A stretch of DNA of 64,000 nt from Altererythrobacter sp. B11 (GCF_003569745.1 NZ_AP018498.1:496001-560000), one strand, 5' to 3'; shown: positions 46,454 to 56,417, counted from the stretch's first letter. The notes: generated from the letters alone by a model not told the origin. Numbers and translations: made by a program.

Positions 46454-47023
46454 TCAGCCGATCAGGACAGTCGTGTCGGAAGTGAACTCGTAGTCCGGCA
46501 CTTCCAGGTTCTTCGGCGCGGGGCCCTTGCGGATGCGCGCAGCCGTGTCGTAGCTCGAGCCGTGGCAGGGGCAGAAATATCCGCCGAACTCGCCGCGCGG
46601 CTCCCCTTCGGCGGCGCCCAGCGGCACGCAGCCGAGATGGGTGCAAACGCCCATAGTGATGAGCCAGTTCTCATGACCTTCCGCAGTACGTTCCTGCAAG
46701 GTCTGCGGATCGCGGAGGATGGACAGCGGCACCGCATCGGCCTCCGCGATTTCGCGCTGCGTGAGGTTGCGCACGAACAGCGGCTGCTTGCGGAACACCG
46801 CCTTGATCGCCTGACCCGGTTCGATCGACGAAAGATCCACCTCGGTGGTGCTTTCCGCCAGCACGTCCCTGGACGGCGCCATCTGGCTGATCAGCGGAAC
46901 CAGCGTGGCGATGCCGCCAACGCCGGCTGCAGCGACAGCCGCGATATTGATGAAATCGCGCCGGCGCACGCCTTCAGCGGTGGCCAGCGTGTCTGTTTCC
47001 GCACTGCCAGTGGTGGTTGCCAT
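46454..47023 (-). CDS. petA: Rieske iron-sulfur protein of the bc1 complex
   Basis: A 189-residue subunit with a Tat-type signal anchor ([18 protein letters not shown]). The 2Fe-2S ligands are C127 and H129 in CTHLGC and C151 and H154 in CPCHGSS, with the disulfide cysteines 132 and 153. First gene of petABC; the promoter should lie in 47024-47213. Confidence 0.97.
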   Translation of the reverse strand: MATTTGSAETDTLATAEGVRRRDFINIAAVAAAGVGGIATLVPLISQMAPSRDVLAESTTEVDLSSIEPGQAIKAVFRKQPLFVRNLTQREIAEADAVPLSILRDPQTLQERTAEGHENWLITMGVCTHLGCVPLGAAEGEPRGEFGGYFCPCHGSSYDTAARIRKGPAPKNLEVPDYEFTSDTTVLIG

Positions 47024-47213
47024 TGCCTTGCCTTGCCTGCCGGCCCGAGCGGACGCGATGCCCCCAGCAGACCGAAGAATTCTGACCCGCCGCGCCCCGA
47101 AAACAGCCCCCGGGGCGGCGACTTGGCGCGGCTGATAGACGAGGGAGCCCTGCGAGCCAAGAGGCTTTTGCCCCCTTTGTGACCTTCCGTGCGGCGGCCA
47201 TGCCGCAGCGCGG
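47024..47213. promoter_or_regulatory. Intergenic region upstream of petA
   Basis: 190 bp separate petA from the pgeF stop, both on the minus strand, and must hold the pet promoter. It is GC-rich with GGGGCGGCG-type runs and a CCCCGGGGC palindrome around 47107-47117. No convincing -35/-10 pair was identified. Confidence 0.35.
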
Positions 47214-47987
47214 CTAGATCAGCCCGATCAGAGAGAACTGGCGGCCATAGGTCGGCTCCTGCTGATGGGTGGAGCGGCGGTAGGAGAAATAACGCTGCGG
47301 TGCGGCATAGGTATCCACTCCCAGCCGGTCGATCCTGCCGACCCCCGCGCCTTCCAGCCGCCGAGCGGCATAGCCCTCGAGGTCGAACTGCCAGTGCCCC
47401 GTCCGCCCCTCGGCGAACAGATCTTCGTCCGCCTCGGTAAAGTTCTCGCGGAAGGCGGCGTCCACTTCGTAGCTGGGCTGTGCGATGGCGGGGCCGATGG
47501 CCGCGGCGATGCGCGAACGGTCGGCACCGAGCCCTTCCATCGCCACTACCGTTGCCTCCAGCACGCCGCCATGCGCGCCGCGCCAGCCGGCGTGGGCCGC
47601 CGCGATGACGCCGGCCTCGCGATCCGCCAGGAGGACCGGCGCGCAATCGGCGGTCACCACCGCTAGCAGCATGCCCATTCGCGCAGTGACCAGCGCGTCG
47701 GCGCGGGGCCGCGCATCCTCGCTCCACGGCTCGTCGACTACGACCGCATCGGCAGAATGCACCTGATAGCAGGTGACGAGCTTCGCGCCGGGAAGCACCG
47801 CCGCGGCCGTGCGACGGCGATTCTCGGCCACGGCGGCCGGATCGTCTCCCGCCCCCAGGCCCACGTTCAATCCCTCCACCAGGCCGCGCGAGACACCGCC
47901 CTCGCGGCCGAGGAAGCCATGCGGGATACCAGCCAGCGCGCCGGAGCGGAGGATGCGGACACCCTGCTCGGTGAGAGTCTCAGGCAA
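47214..47987 (-). CDS. pgeF: Peptidoglycan editing factor / multicopper-like laccase-domain protein
   Basis: A 257-residue protein of the YfiH/PgeF family. The family signatures GFLGREGGVSRG, CYQVHSADAVVVD, VTADCAPVLLAD and AAAHAGWRGAHGG are present, with the Cys-His-His metal/adenosine ligands. Family members remove misplaced L-serine in peptidoglycan precursors. It overlaps the pepN stop by eight bases and is on the same strand. Confidence 0.93.
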   Translation of the reverse strand: MPETLTEQGVRILRSGALAGIPHGFLGREGGVSRGLVEGLNVGLGAGDDPAAVAENRRRTAAAVLPGAKLVTCYQVHSADAVVVDEPWSEDARPRADALVTARMGMLLAVVTADCAPVLLADREAGVIAAAHAGWRGAHGGVLEATVVAMEGLGADRSRIAAAIGPAIAQPSYEVDAAFRENFTEADEDLFAEGRTGHWQFDLEGYAARRLEGAGVGRIDRLGVDTYAAPQRYFSYRRSTHQQEPTYGRQFSLIGLI

Positions 47988-50634
47988 GGCTGCGCGAAAC
48001 CTGTTCGGAGGTGTCGCGCGAAAGCCCCGGCGCGGCGGCGATGCGTTCCAGTTCGGCGCGCATCAGGCCCGCACGGTGCGGCTCGATTCGGCGCCAGCGC
48101 CCGAGCGAGGGCACGAAGCGCGCCGCCGTCTGCGGATTGATCGGATCGAGCGCGAGGATGAGATCCGCGATCATCCGGTATCCTTCGCCGTCGGCGGTGT
48201 GGAAGGCGTGCGGGTTCGCCGCGAACGCCATGTAGAGCGAGCGAACCCGGTTGGGATTGCGCAGTGTAAAATCAGGATGTTCCGCCAATGCCTTCACATG
48301 GGCCAGCGCATCGGGGTGGAGCGATTGCGCCTGGATCGCGAACCACTTGTCGATCACCAGCGCGTTGCCGCAATAACGGTCGTAGAAATCCGCCAGTCGC
48401 GCGCTCCGCTCCGGGCTCTCGAGCCCCGCTAGCACCATCAGCGCGCCTTGCCGGTCGGTCATATTGGTGGCGGCATCATATTGTGCCGCAGCCCGCTGCG
48501 CCGCGTGACCGGGGGTCCCGGCCGCAAGGTAGACCAGCGCCTGCGTCTTGAGTTTGCGCGCGCCGCGGGCGGCGGGGCTGGTGTCGTCTGCAGCTTCGCC
48601 CGCCCTGTCATGCAGCGCGGCCAGCTGCGCTTCCAGCTTCGCGCCGAGCCAGCGCTTCAGCCCTTCGCGCTCGCGATGGATCGCGTGGGGATCAGCCACC
48701 AGCATCTGCTCCGCCAGATAGGTCTGGCTCGGCAGAATCATCAGTTCGCCGCGCATCAGATCGTCGATCCCGTCATCGGCGAGGACAGCGGAGAAGGCCT
48801 GCAGGATTGCATCGCGGCCCCGCTCCATCCCGGCATCATCCAGTCCGCCGCCGATCGCATCGCACAAATGGCCGACCACTAGATCCTGCATCGCTTCATA
48901 GCGGGCAAAAGGATCGTCGTCATATTGGGCGAGGAACACCAGGTCCGCCGGATCGACCCGCCGTTCGATCGAGACGGGGGCGGAGAAGCCACGATTGATC
49001 GAGAGCACCGGCCTTTGCGCGAAGCCCGTGAAGCGGAAGCTCGCCTCGGCTTCCTCCAGCACAACCAGTTCTTCCCCGCGGTGGGCACGCGATTCGCGAT
49101 CGAACAGGGCGAGACGCAGGGGGATCGGCATCGGCTGCTTTTCCGGCTGTCCCGGCGTTGGGGGGACGAGCTGGCGGAGGCGCAGCGTCACCGCGTCATC
49201 CGCATAATCCATGGCGACCGATACCTTGGGCGTGCCGGCCTGCGCATACCACAGGCGGAAGCGGCCAAGGTCGAGCTCCGCCCCTTCCTCGATCGCGCGG
49301 ACGAAGTCCTCGCAGGTCGCCGCCTCGCCATCGTGCCGCGCGAAATAGAGGTCGGTGCCCCGGCGGAAGCGCTCCGTCCCCGCCATAGTCCGCATCATGC
49401 GGATCACCTCGGCGCCCTTGTTGTAGACGGTGGCGGTGTAGAAGTTGGAGATTTCGCTGTAGCTATCCGGGCGAATGGGATGCGCCAGCGGGCCGCTGTC
49501 CTCCGGAAACTGGATCGAGCGCAGCACGCGCACGTCCTCGATCCGCTTGATCGCCTCGCTTCCCATGGCGGCGCTGAACAGCTGATCGCGCAGGACGGTG
49601 AAGCCTTCCTTGAGCGAGAGCTGGAACCAGTCGCGGCAGGTCACGCGATTGCCCGACCAATTGTGGAAATATTCGTGGCCGATCACGCCCTCGATCGCGT
49701 CATAATCCGCGTCGGTGGCGGTTCCGCGGTCGGCCAGCACATATTTGGTGTTGAAGATGTTGAGGCCCTTGTTCTCCATCGCGCCCATGTTGAAATCGCT
49801 GACGGCGACGATGTTGAAAAGGTCAAGATCGTACTCCCGGCCGAAGGCTTCCTCATCCCAGCGCATACTGTTCTTCAGCGACTGCATGGCGTGGACGGTG
49901 CGCGGCAGATCGCTTTCTCGCACCCAGATGCCCAGTTCGACCTCGCGGCCCGAGCGGGTGACGAAGCGATCGCGGTTGCAGACGAGATCGCCCGCCACCA
50001 GCGCGAAGAGATAGGACGGCTTGGGCCAGGGATCGTGCCATTCAGCCCAATGGGCGCCCTCTTCGCCATCCCCCTGCGCCACCCGATTGCCGTTGGAAAG
50101 CAGCACGGGGAACTGGCTCCGCGGCCCCTCCATCCGCACGCGATAGGTGGAAAGCACATCCGGCCGATCGGGGAAGAAGGTGATGCGGCGGAAGCCTTCC
50201 GCCTCGCACTGGGTGCAGAGCATGCCGCCCGAGGCGTAGAGGCCCATCAGCTGGCTGTTGGCGAGCGGATCGATCTGCGTGGTCACTTCCACCAGATGGC
50301 TATCCCCATGCAGGGGCAGGATCAGGTCGCCCCCGTCCACCGACCAGTCGTTCACCGCCTCGCCATCGACGGCAACGGCGATGGGGGTCAGCCCGTCGCC
50401 ATTGAGCCGGATGCTCTCGCTACGCGGGGCCGCGGCATTGCGCTGCACCGTCAGCGCGGCATGGACGCGCGTTTTTTCCAGACCCAGGGCGAAATCGAGC
50501 GCGATCTCCGGGACCAGCCAGGGGAACGGCGTGTAATCTTCCCGGCGGATAAGCAGCGGCGCGCGCGGTTCGGGCGCGGCGTCCGCCATTTCGGGGTTTT
50601 CCGGGAGGGCGGATTGAGTGCGGGCGATATCCAT
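47980..50634 (-). CDS. pepN: Aminopeptidase N
   Basis: A zinc metallopeptidase that removes N-terminal residues from peptides, 884 residues, the length of M1 enzymes. The exopeptidase motif GAMEN is at 284-288, the zinc site HEYFH at 320-324 with the third ligand E343 in KEGF. ATG 50634 has GAGG five bases upstream, preferred over ATG 50589. It is divergent from the SDR gene. Confidence 0.97.
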   Translation of the reverse strand: MDIARTQSALPENPEMADAAPEPRAPLLIRREDYTPFPWLVPEIALDFALGLEKTRVHAALTVQRNAAAPRSESIRLNGDGLTPIAVAVDGEAVNDWSVDGGDLILPLHGDSHLVEVTTQIDPLANSQLMGLYASGGMLCTQCEAEGFRRITFFPDRPDVLSTYRVRMEGPRSQFPVLLSNGNRVAQGDGEEGAHWAEWHDPWPKPSYLFALVAGDLVCNRDRFVTRSGREVELGIWVRESDLPRTVHAMQSLKNSMRWDEEAFGREYDLDLFNIVAVSDFNMGAMENKGLNIFNTKYVLADRGTATDADYDAIEGVIGHEYFHNWSGNRVTCRDWFQLSLKEGFTVLRDQLFSAAMGSEAIKRIEDVRVLRSIQFPEDSGPLAHPIRPDSYSEISNFYTATVYNKGAEVIRMMRTMAGTERFRRGTDLYFARHDGEAATCEDFVRAIEEGAELDLGRFRLWYAQAGTPKVSVAMDYADDAVTLRLRQLVPPTPGQPEKQPMPIPLRLALFDRESRAHRGEELVVLEEAEASFRFTGFAQRPVLSINRGFSAPVSIERRVDPADLVFLAQYDDDPFARYEAMQDLVVGHLCDAIGGGLDDAGMERGRDAILQAFSAVLADDGIDDLMRGELMILPSQTYLAEQMLVADPHAIHREREGLKRWLGAKLEAQLAALHDRAGEAADDTSPAARGARKLKTQALVYLAAGTPGHAAQRAAAQYDAATNMTDRQGALMVLAGLESPERSARLADFYDRYCGNALVIDKWFAIQAQSLHPDALAHVKALAEHPDFTLRNPNRVRSLYMAFAANPHAFHTADGEGYRMIADLILALDPINPQTAARFVPSLGRWRRIEPHRAGLMRAELERIAAAPGLSRDTSEQVSRSLA

Positions 50635-50678
50635 AGACGCCTCTTAGAATCTTTCGGGTTTGCGTCTAGAACGCCTGT

Positions 50679-51458
50679 GTGGCGCATCTGTTCATTTTCG
50701 GCCTCGGTTACACTGCGAGCTATATCAAGGCCGCAGCGGAAGGGCACGGCTGGCTGGTTTCGGCTACCGGATCGGCGGGCAATGTCGCGTTTGAAGACGA
50801 TGCCGCGGTTCGGGCGCATCTGGCCCGGGCGAGCCATGTGCTGTCCTCCGTTCCGCCCTCCGGCGGCGATGATCCGGTGCTGGCACGCTATGGCGCAGAG
50901 CTGCCGCGGAACCGCTGGATCGGCTATCTGTCCTCTACCGGCGTCTATGGCGATACCGGCGGCGCCTGGGTGGATGAGACGGCGCCGACCGGCACCGGCC
51001 GCCGCGCGCTGCGTGCGGCCTGCGATGCGCAATGGCTGGCGCACGGCGCCCACGTGTTCCGCCTGCCGGGCATCTATGGCCCCGGCCGCAGCGTGATCGA
51101 GCGTCTCAGGGCGGGCACCGCCCACCGAGTCGACATGCCGGGGCAGGTGTTCAGCCGGGTGCATGTGGCAGATATCGTGAGCGGGGTGATCGCGGGCTTT
51201 GCCGGGCCGCCGGGCGCGTACAATCTGGCCGATGACTGCCCGGCCAGCCAGAACGAGGTGATGGACTATGCCGCGCGGCTGCTGGGCATCGAGCCGCCGC
51301 CCATCCTGCCGGCGGACAGTCCCGCCCTTTCACCCGCCGCGCGGGCCTTCTATTCGGAGAATCGCCGCATCGCGAACGGCAGGGCCAGGCGGCTGCTGGG
51401 CTGGCGCCCGCGTTATCGCGATTACCGCATCGGCTTGATGGCGCTGGCCCGCGGATAG
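50679..51458 (+). CDS. Atypical SDR / NAD(P)-binding protein (YeeZ-like)
   Basis: A 259-residue short-chain dehydrogenase-like protein. FGLGYTASYI gives the nucleotide-binding glycines; YLSSTGVYGDTGG and RLPGIYGPGRS are the family signatures. The usual YxxxK pair is not obvious, so it may not be a true epimerase. The start is GTG 50679. Its end overlaps the convergent EamA gene by 37 bp. Confidence 0.78.
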   Translation: MAHLFIFGLGYTASYIKAAAEGHGWLVSATGSAGNVAFEDDAAVRAHLARASHVLSSVPPSGGDDPVLARYGAELPRNRWIGYLSSTGVYGDTGGAWVDETAPTGTGRRALRAACDAQWLAHGAHVFRLPGIYGPGRSVIERLRAGTAHRVDMPGQVFSRVHVADIVSGVIAGFAGPPGAYNLADDCPASQNEVMDYAARLLGIEPPPILPADSPALSPAARAFYSENRRIANGRARRLLGWRPRYRDYRIGLMALARG

Positions 51459-52381
51459 GGCGCATGCCGGCTGCGCAGCGCGACGATCAGCCCGATCATC
51501 GCCACGGCGCCGCCAGCCGCCGCCAGCCATGACCAGCGATAGCCTTCGAAGATCGTGGACAGCAGCATGGCCACCACCGGCACCAGCACGCCGTTATATG
51601 CCGCCCGGCCCGGTCCGAGATCCCGAATCAGCCCGAAATAGAGCGGGAAGGTGACCACCGAGCCGACGATGCCGAGATAGGCCACGCCTGCCCAATAGCG
51701 CGGGCTGGTGGGAAAGACCGGCGGACCGGCGAAGCTCCAGGCGAAGGCGGCATCGGCCAGCGCACCCCACAGCATGGCCCAGGCGAGCAGCACCAGCATC
51801 GGGCGCTTGCGTGCCGTTTCCGTGGCCTGCAGCACATTGGCGGTGGAGGCGGACAAAATACCGAGCAGGGTGTAAACGATGCCGAGGCCGACCAGCCCGG
51901 TGGGCGGCGCCTCCCGCGCTTCATGCACCAGCAGCAGGGCGATGCCGCCCAGCGCGATTGCGGTGCCGATCAGGAAGCGGCGCGTGATCCGGTTGCCCAG
52001 GAAGATCAGCCCGAACACGGCGTTCGGCAGCACCAGCAGGGCGAACAGCACCGCCACGATGCCGGATGTGAGGTGGATTTCCGCGCGATAGACGAAGTTG
52101 AAGTTCATGAAGAACTGGGCGAAGCCCACCGCGAAGGCGATCACATGGCCCTGCAGCGTCATGCGGAAGCCGCGCCCGCCGATGGAGGCGAGCGCGAACA
52201 TGCCTGCGGCCGCGATGGCGAAGCGATAGGTGACGGACCAGCTGGGCGGCGCGGCCAGCAGCTGATCCTTGATCACCAGCCATGTCGAACCCCAGATCAG
52301 CGCCACCAGCAGGAAGGGCAGCGCAATTTCCAGCCGCAGCAGCGCATGGGGGCGCGGGGCACCAAGCACGTCCCCGCTCAC
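51422..52381 (-). CDS. EamA-family transporter (DMT superfamily)
   Basis: A 319-residue membrane protein with ten predicted transmembrane helices in two EamA repeats. The first contains LIWGSTWLVIKDQLLAAPPS, typical of the RhaT/EamA group; the second begins GLVGLGIVYTLLGILSASTANV. GTG 52381 overlaps the threonine aldolase stop as GTGA, showing they are one unit. Exported substrate unknown, perhaps an amino acid or metabolite. Confidence 0.88.
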   Translation of the reverse strand: MSGDVLGAPRPHALLRLEIALPFLLVALIWGSTWLVIKDQLLAAPPSWSVTYRFAIAAAGMFALASIGGRGFRMTLQGHVIAFAVGFAQFFMNFNFVYRAEIHLTSGIVAVLFALLVLPNAVFGLIFLGNRITRRFLIGTAIALGGIALLLVHEAREAPPTGLVGLGIVYTLLGILSASTANVLQATETARKRPMLVLLAWAMLWGALADAAFAWSFAGPPVFPTSPRYWAGVAYLGIVGSVVTFPLYFGLIRDLGPGRAAYNGVLVPVVAMLLSTIFEGYRWSWLAAAGGAVAMIGLIVALRSRHAPYPRASAIKPMR

Positions 52382-53373
52382 AGCGCGGCCACCGCACGGG
52401 CGAGCGCCTTCGCGTCCTCTTCCCGCGTGTCCCAAGCCGCGACAAAGCGGGCCGCCTCCGGGCCCCAGTCATAAAAGCCGAAGCCCTGCGCGCGCAGGGC
52501 AGCGCGTTCGGGCGCGGTGCATTGCAGAAACACTTCGTTCGCCTCCACCGGATGGAGCAGCCGGCCCCCTGCAGCGGCGCCGATCTCCCCCGCCGCCGCA
52601 TTGGCCGCAGCGGCATTGTGCAGCCACAGGTCGCCTTCCAGCATCGCCAGCAATTGCGCGGCGAGGAAGCGCCCCTTGGATGGCAGGTGCCCGGCCCGCT
52701 TGCGGCGATAGCGCGCCACATCGGCCAGCCCGGGATCGAAGAATACCACCGCTTCCGCGCTCATGCCGCCATTCTTGACGCAGCCGAAGCTCAGCGCGTC
52801 CACGGGCCCCGCCACTTCGGCTGCCGGCCGCAGCAAATGGGCCACGGCATTGGCGAAGCGCGCGCCATCCATGTGGAGGCGCAGCCCGCGGGGGGCCAGT
52901 TCCATGTCCAGCCGGGACAGCTCGGCGGGGCGATAGACGCAGCCATATTCGCTCGCCTGGGTGATGGAAACGGCATGCACCTGCGCCTGATGAACATCGT
53001 CGCGGATGGCTTCCAGCGCCGCACGGGCCGCCTCCGGCGTCACCTTGGCATGATCGCCCTCCACCAGCACCAGCTTGGCGCCATGAAGGAAGAAGCCCGG
53101 CGCGCCCCCTTCGTCCATTTCGATATGGGCTTCGCGGTGGCACAGCACGGCGCCATGCGGCTGCACCATGGTGGAGAGGGCCAGGCAATTGGCGGCGGTG
53201 CCGGTGGCGGCCCACAGCACGGCCACTTCGCGCCCGAACAGCTGGGCGAAGGCATCGTCCAAGGCGCGGCTCAGGCGATCCCCGTCATAGGGCAGGTCCG
53301 CATCGTCCGCAGCCTGCATGGCGCGCCACACATTGGGGTGAACCGCGGCGGCATTGTCGGAAAGAAATTGCAC
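52378..53373 (-). CDS. Low-specificity L-threonine aldolase
   Basis: PLP-dependent enzyme splitting threonine (and related beta-hydroxy amino acids) to glycine and aldehyde. The 331 residues carry SDNAAAVHPNVWRAM, LWAATGTAANCLAL, HMDGARFANAV (PLP-binding Asp), and FGCVKNGGMSAE with the PLP lysine. The start is GTG. It is divergent from the GNAT gene and coupled to the EamA transporter downstream. Confidence 0.92.
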   Translation of the reverse strand: MQFLSDNAAAVHPNVWRAMQAADDADLPYDGDRLSRALDDAFAQLFGREVAVLWAATGTAANCLALSTMVQPHGAVLCHREAHIEMDEGGAPGFFLHGAKLVLVEGDHAKVTPEAARAALEAIRDDVHQAQVHAVSITQASEYGCVYRPAELSRLDMELAPRGLRLHMDGARFANAVAHLLRPAAEVAGPVDALSFGCVKNGGMSAEAVVFFDPGLADVARYRRKRAGHLPSKGRFLAAQLLAMLEGDLWLHNAAAANAAAGEIGAAAGGRLLHPVEANEVFLQCTAPERAALRAQGFGFYDWGPEAARFVAAWDTREEDAKALARAVAAL

Positions 53374-53423
53374 CGGAACGCCATGGCTCGCCCAAAGGTT
53401 GGAGGCAAGAAGGAGATGCCCGA

Positions 53424-53729
53424 ATGGCCCAAGAGATCGAGATTTCCCGCAGCGATCACGTGGCGCACGGCGCCTACACGGCTGCCGTGCCAGGCACCGA
53501 CCGCGAGGCGGAGCTGACCTGGACCGCGCGCGGAAACGCGCGGATCGCGGAACACACCTTCGTGCCGCCGGAAGCCCGCGGCCTGGGCGTTGCCGGCAAG
53601 CTGGTGGATGCGCTGGTGGCCGATGCGCGGGAGCAGGGGTTCACGATCGTTCCGCAATGCAGCTATGTTGAGGCCGCATTCCGTCGCCATCCGGAGTGGG
53701 CGGACGTGCGCGCGCAGATCGAAAGCTGA
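53424..53729 (+). CDS. Small GNAT-like acetyltransferase
   Basis: A 101-residue protein of the YjdJ-like compact GNAT group. The acetyl-CoA loop appears as PPEARGLGVAGKLVDALV, and the C-terminal CSYVEAAFRRHPEW matches the family end. AAGGAG lies eight bases before the ATG. Substrate unknown. Confidence 0.85.
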   Translation: MAQEIEISRSDHVAHGAYTAAVPGTDREAELTWTARGNARIAEHTFVPPEARGLGVAGKLVDALVADAREQGFTIVPQCSYVEAAFRRHPEWADVRAQIES

Positions 53730-53870
53730 GGCGTTGCGAATCCGGGCCAATAGGCGGAACGACGCCATGCCGCATCCGTTGGTTGGGTAAGAACAGCGCG
53801 GAGCGAAAAGCCGGCCCGAATACGGCAAGCCCATGCAGATCGCGCTCCCCACCCAATCAGGAGATCAGCC

Positions 53871-54302
53871 ATGGATATGACGCAAGGCAATCGCAGCAGC
53901 TATTCCGACGCGGAACTCGACCGGCGCCGCGAATATGATCGCAGCCGGCCCGTGGAACGCGACGAGACGCATAACCTCATCAGCTCCGACAAGGTCGACG
54001 GTACGCCCGTTTATTCGCTGGACGGCGAAAAGGTCGGCCATATCGACCACCTCATGATCGGCAAGCGATCGGGCCGGGTCGAGTACGCCGTCATGAGCTT
54101 CGGCGGCTTCCTCGGGATCGGCGAAAGCTATCACCCGCTGCCTTGGGAAACGCTGGATTACGATACCGACCGTGGCGGCTATGTCGTCAATATCGACAAG
54201 GCCAAGCTGCGTGACGCCCCGCATTACGAAGCGAATGCTGCGCCTCCGTTCGACCGTGCCTATGGCCAGAACGTCTATACCTATTACGGCGTGCTTTACT
54301 GA
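53871..54302 (+). CDS. PRC-barrel domain protein
   Basis: A 143-residue soluble protein. The PRC-barrel covers about residues 35-115 (LISSDKVDGTPVYSLDGEKVGHI and PWETLDYDTDRGGYVV are its strands). Both ends are polar. ATG follows AGGAG. Single gene with its own downstream terminator. PRC-barrel proteins often take part in RNA processing, photosynthetic reaction centres or stress; role here unknown. Confidence 0.85.
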   Translation: MDMTQGNRSSYSDAELDRRREYDRSRPVERDETHNLISSDKVDGTPVYSLDGEKVGHIDHLMIGKRSGRVEYAVMSFGGFLGIGESYHPLPWETLDYDTDRGGYVVNIDKAKLRDAPHYEANAAPPFDRAYGQNVYTYYGVLY

Positions 54303-54330
54303 GGCCCACCTCCCCAGCATGCCAAAGCGA

Positions 54331-54357
54331 AGGGCCCCCGCCGCAGGGGCCCTTTTT
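54331..54357 (+). terminator. Intrinsic terminator of the PRC-barrel gene
   Basis: AGGGCCCC (54331-54338) pairs with GGGGCCCT (54346-54353) around a seven-base loop, followed by TTTT. It lies 29 bp after the stop codon. The T-run is only on the plus strand. Confidence 0.85.
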
Positions 54358-54360
54358 GCG

Positions 54361-55857
54361 CTATCGCGGCAGGCGGGAAAAATCGACGCGAGCGATACTA
54401 TCCAGCACCGCTGCCCGCACGCGATGCGCTTCACTCTGGGGAATCCCGTGCATGGCCAGTGTCCCTCCGGCGATGCCGAACACCACATCGGCATAGCCCC
54501 GCCCCCGCGCGAGCGGTCCCTGGCGGATCTCGACCGACTGGATCTTCACGCGGGAAGCGATCGCGCAATGGGGCGCCAGCCAGCCCCGGCGGACAAGGAT
54601 CTGGCGCATGTCCAGGGCATGGCGATCATGCAGCCACAGGTAATGCTGGCGCAGCGCCAGCGCGGCGCCGAGCAGCCCGATCCCTACCGCCGGCAGGAAC
54701 AGGCCGGCAGCCGCTAGCGCCACCCCGCCGATCGCGCAGGGCACAACGCCCAGCAGGGCGCGGTCCAGCCGATGCCGAGCGCTGGGCCGATGCCAGCGCG
54801 TGTCCGGCCCCGGCAGAGAGAAGCCGGTGCAATCCACCACTGCGGCAATCTCCTCCATCGTGCCGAAGGGAACCACCACATGGCTGGCCGAGGTGCTGTC
54901 CCGCGCCAGGCTCACCACGCTGAGTGCATGCCAGCCAAAGCGGCGGCGAATGATGCCTGTCGATAGATCGAGCGCCTGCACGCGGTGCAGCGGCATCACC
55001 ACGTCGGTGCGCGTCAGCAGGCCGCGCTGCCGGCGCAGCCCGCGCGGGGTCTCCTCCAGCCGGAAGTTCCAGTCCCGCAGCACGGTGCGCGCAATGCCGC
55101 TTGCCAGACCCACCAGCCCGAGCACCAGCAAAGCCAGTGCCACGCCCGCGATCTGCGCCGCAAAGCCGAGATGCGCGAGCCAGTCGCCCGGCCCTGCCAG
55201 CCGCCCGCGCCACGCTTCGCCATTCCAGATGTCGAACGGCAGCAGGAAGTCGAGCTGCTGCGCCACGCCGGCGAGCACGCCGAACACCACCAGCGAGAAC
55301 TCGAACAGGCCGAAGGTCAGCAAGCGCCGAGGGTCCATGCTGAAGAGCAGGCGCCCCGGTGCCTCCTCCGCTTCCGCTTCGCTCGCCACAACCGCATTGT
55401 CCCGCCGGATGCGCACGGCCTCGCGCAGCGCCTCGCCCTCCGCGGCGGAGACATAGGCGATCTTCAGCTCGTCCTGCCCGCCGGCGCCGGTTTCGACGCG
55501 CACCTCCACCATGCCGAACAGACGCGGCACCAGCGCCTGCTCCAGGCTGACATCCTGTATCCGCTCATAGGGGACGGACCGGGCCGCACGGCTGAACACG
55601 CCGCTTTCCACGCTGATATCCTCCGCCCCCAGGCGATAGCGAAAATGCCGCCAGCCGAGCCAGGCGATGGCCAGATTGGCGAGGATGATCGCGGCCACGA
55701 CGCCCGCCACCGCCGCTCCACCATCGCTGAAGCTGCGCGAGCCGAACAGCACCGCCGCACTGGGCAGCAGCCCCTTGCGCAGCGTCACTATGCCCCGCAC
55801 CACGAAACCGAGCACGCTGGTGCGCCGCCAGCCGCCCTCGCCCGCTGACACGGTCAC
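54361..55857 (-). CDS. Membrane protein with bacterial PH domains (YdbT-like)
   Basis: A 498-residue protein with several transmembrane pairs separated by bPH2 domains. Segments such as HFRYRLGAEDISVESGVFSRAARSVPYERIQDVSLEQ (read in parts; motifs SVPYERIQDV and VMPLHRVQALDL) are diagnostic of bPH2. The start is GTG 55857, or GTG 55851, which has AAGGT just upstream. It lies 10 bp after the smaller PH-domain gene; the two are the usual YdbS-YdbT pair. Function in membrane stress has been suggested for the family but is not established. Confidence 0.85.
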   Translation of the reverse strand: MTVSAGEGGWRRTSVLGFVVRGIVTLRKGLLPSAAVLFGSRSFSDGGAAVAGVVAAIILANLAIAWLGWRHFRYRLGAEDISVESGVFSRAARSVPYERIQDVSLEQALVPRLFGMVEVRVETGAGGQDELKIAYVSAAEGEALREAVRIRRDNAVVASEAEAEEAPGRLLFSMDPRRLLTFGLFEFSLVVFGVLAGVAQQLDFLLPFDIWNGEAWRGRLAGPGDWLAHLGFAAQIAGVALALLVLGLVGLASGIARTVLRDWNFRLEETPRGLRRQRGLLTRTDVVMPLHRVQALDLSTGIIRRRFGWHALSVVSLARDSTSASHVVVPFGTMEEIAAVVDCTGFSLPGPDTRWHRPSARHRLDRALLGVVPCAIGGVALAAAGLFLPAVGIGLLGAALALRQHYLWLHDRHALDMRQILVRRGWLAPHCAIASRVKIQSVEIRQGPLARGRGYADVVFGIAGGTLAMHGIPQSEAHRVRAAVLDSIARVDFSRLPR

Positions 55858-55867
55858 CTTGCCCCGA

Positions 55868-56332
55868 TCACATCGTATCGCGGCGGATGTGGGCGCGAAT
55901 CTGCTCCCGCATCGCCGCCGCGTCCGCTTCCGCAAGGCCGGGGAGCGAGACCGACGCATTATGATTGCCGGCGGTGTGCAGCACCAGTGTAGCAAGGCCG
56001 TAAAGCCGCTCGATCGGGCCGCGGTTGAGGTCGATATGCTGCACGCGGCTGAAGGGCACCACGGTATCGGACCGGAACAACAGGCCGCGCACCACGCGCA
56101 ACCGGTCCTCCCCCAGCTGATAGCCCCGCGCCTGGTAACGGCGCAGCGGCACCCGGATCAGCACAAGGGCGGCAAGCACCAGAACGGGCAGCAGGAAGCC
56201 GCCGGGGGGCAGCAGGCCCACCGTCTCCAGCACGCCGGCCGCGATCACGAAGGGCAGCGTAACCAGCAGCCAGCCGATCCGCAGAACCTTCACATAATCG
56301 CGGTGCAACGGGGTGAGCGCATCCTCGTCCAT
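55868..56332 (-). CDS. Small membrane protein with PH domain (YdbS-like)
   Basis: A 154-residue protein starting MDEDALTPLHRDYVKVLR. Two transmembrane segments are followed by one bPH2 domain with VVPFSRVQHIDLNRGPIER. The frame extends upstream to 56407 but the ATG at 56332 gives the family N-terminus. It is upstream of and nearly adjacent to the YdbT-like gene. Confidence 0.85.
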   Translation of the reverse strand: MDEDALTPLHRDYVKVLRIGWLLVTLPFVIAAGVLETVGLLPPGGFLLPVLVLAALVLIRVPLRRYQARGYQLGEDRLRVVRGLLFRSDTVVPFSRVQHIDLNRGPIERLYGLATLVLHTAGNHNASVSLPGLAEADAAAMREQIRAHIRRDTM

Positions 56333-56417
56333 GGGTGCATCATGTGAACAATACACTTGCGGCAGGCAAGCGAATCCGGCCCCCGTGAGGGGATGCGCCG
56401 ACGCCAACGAAAGAGAA

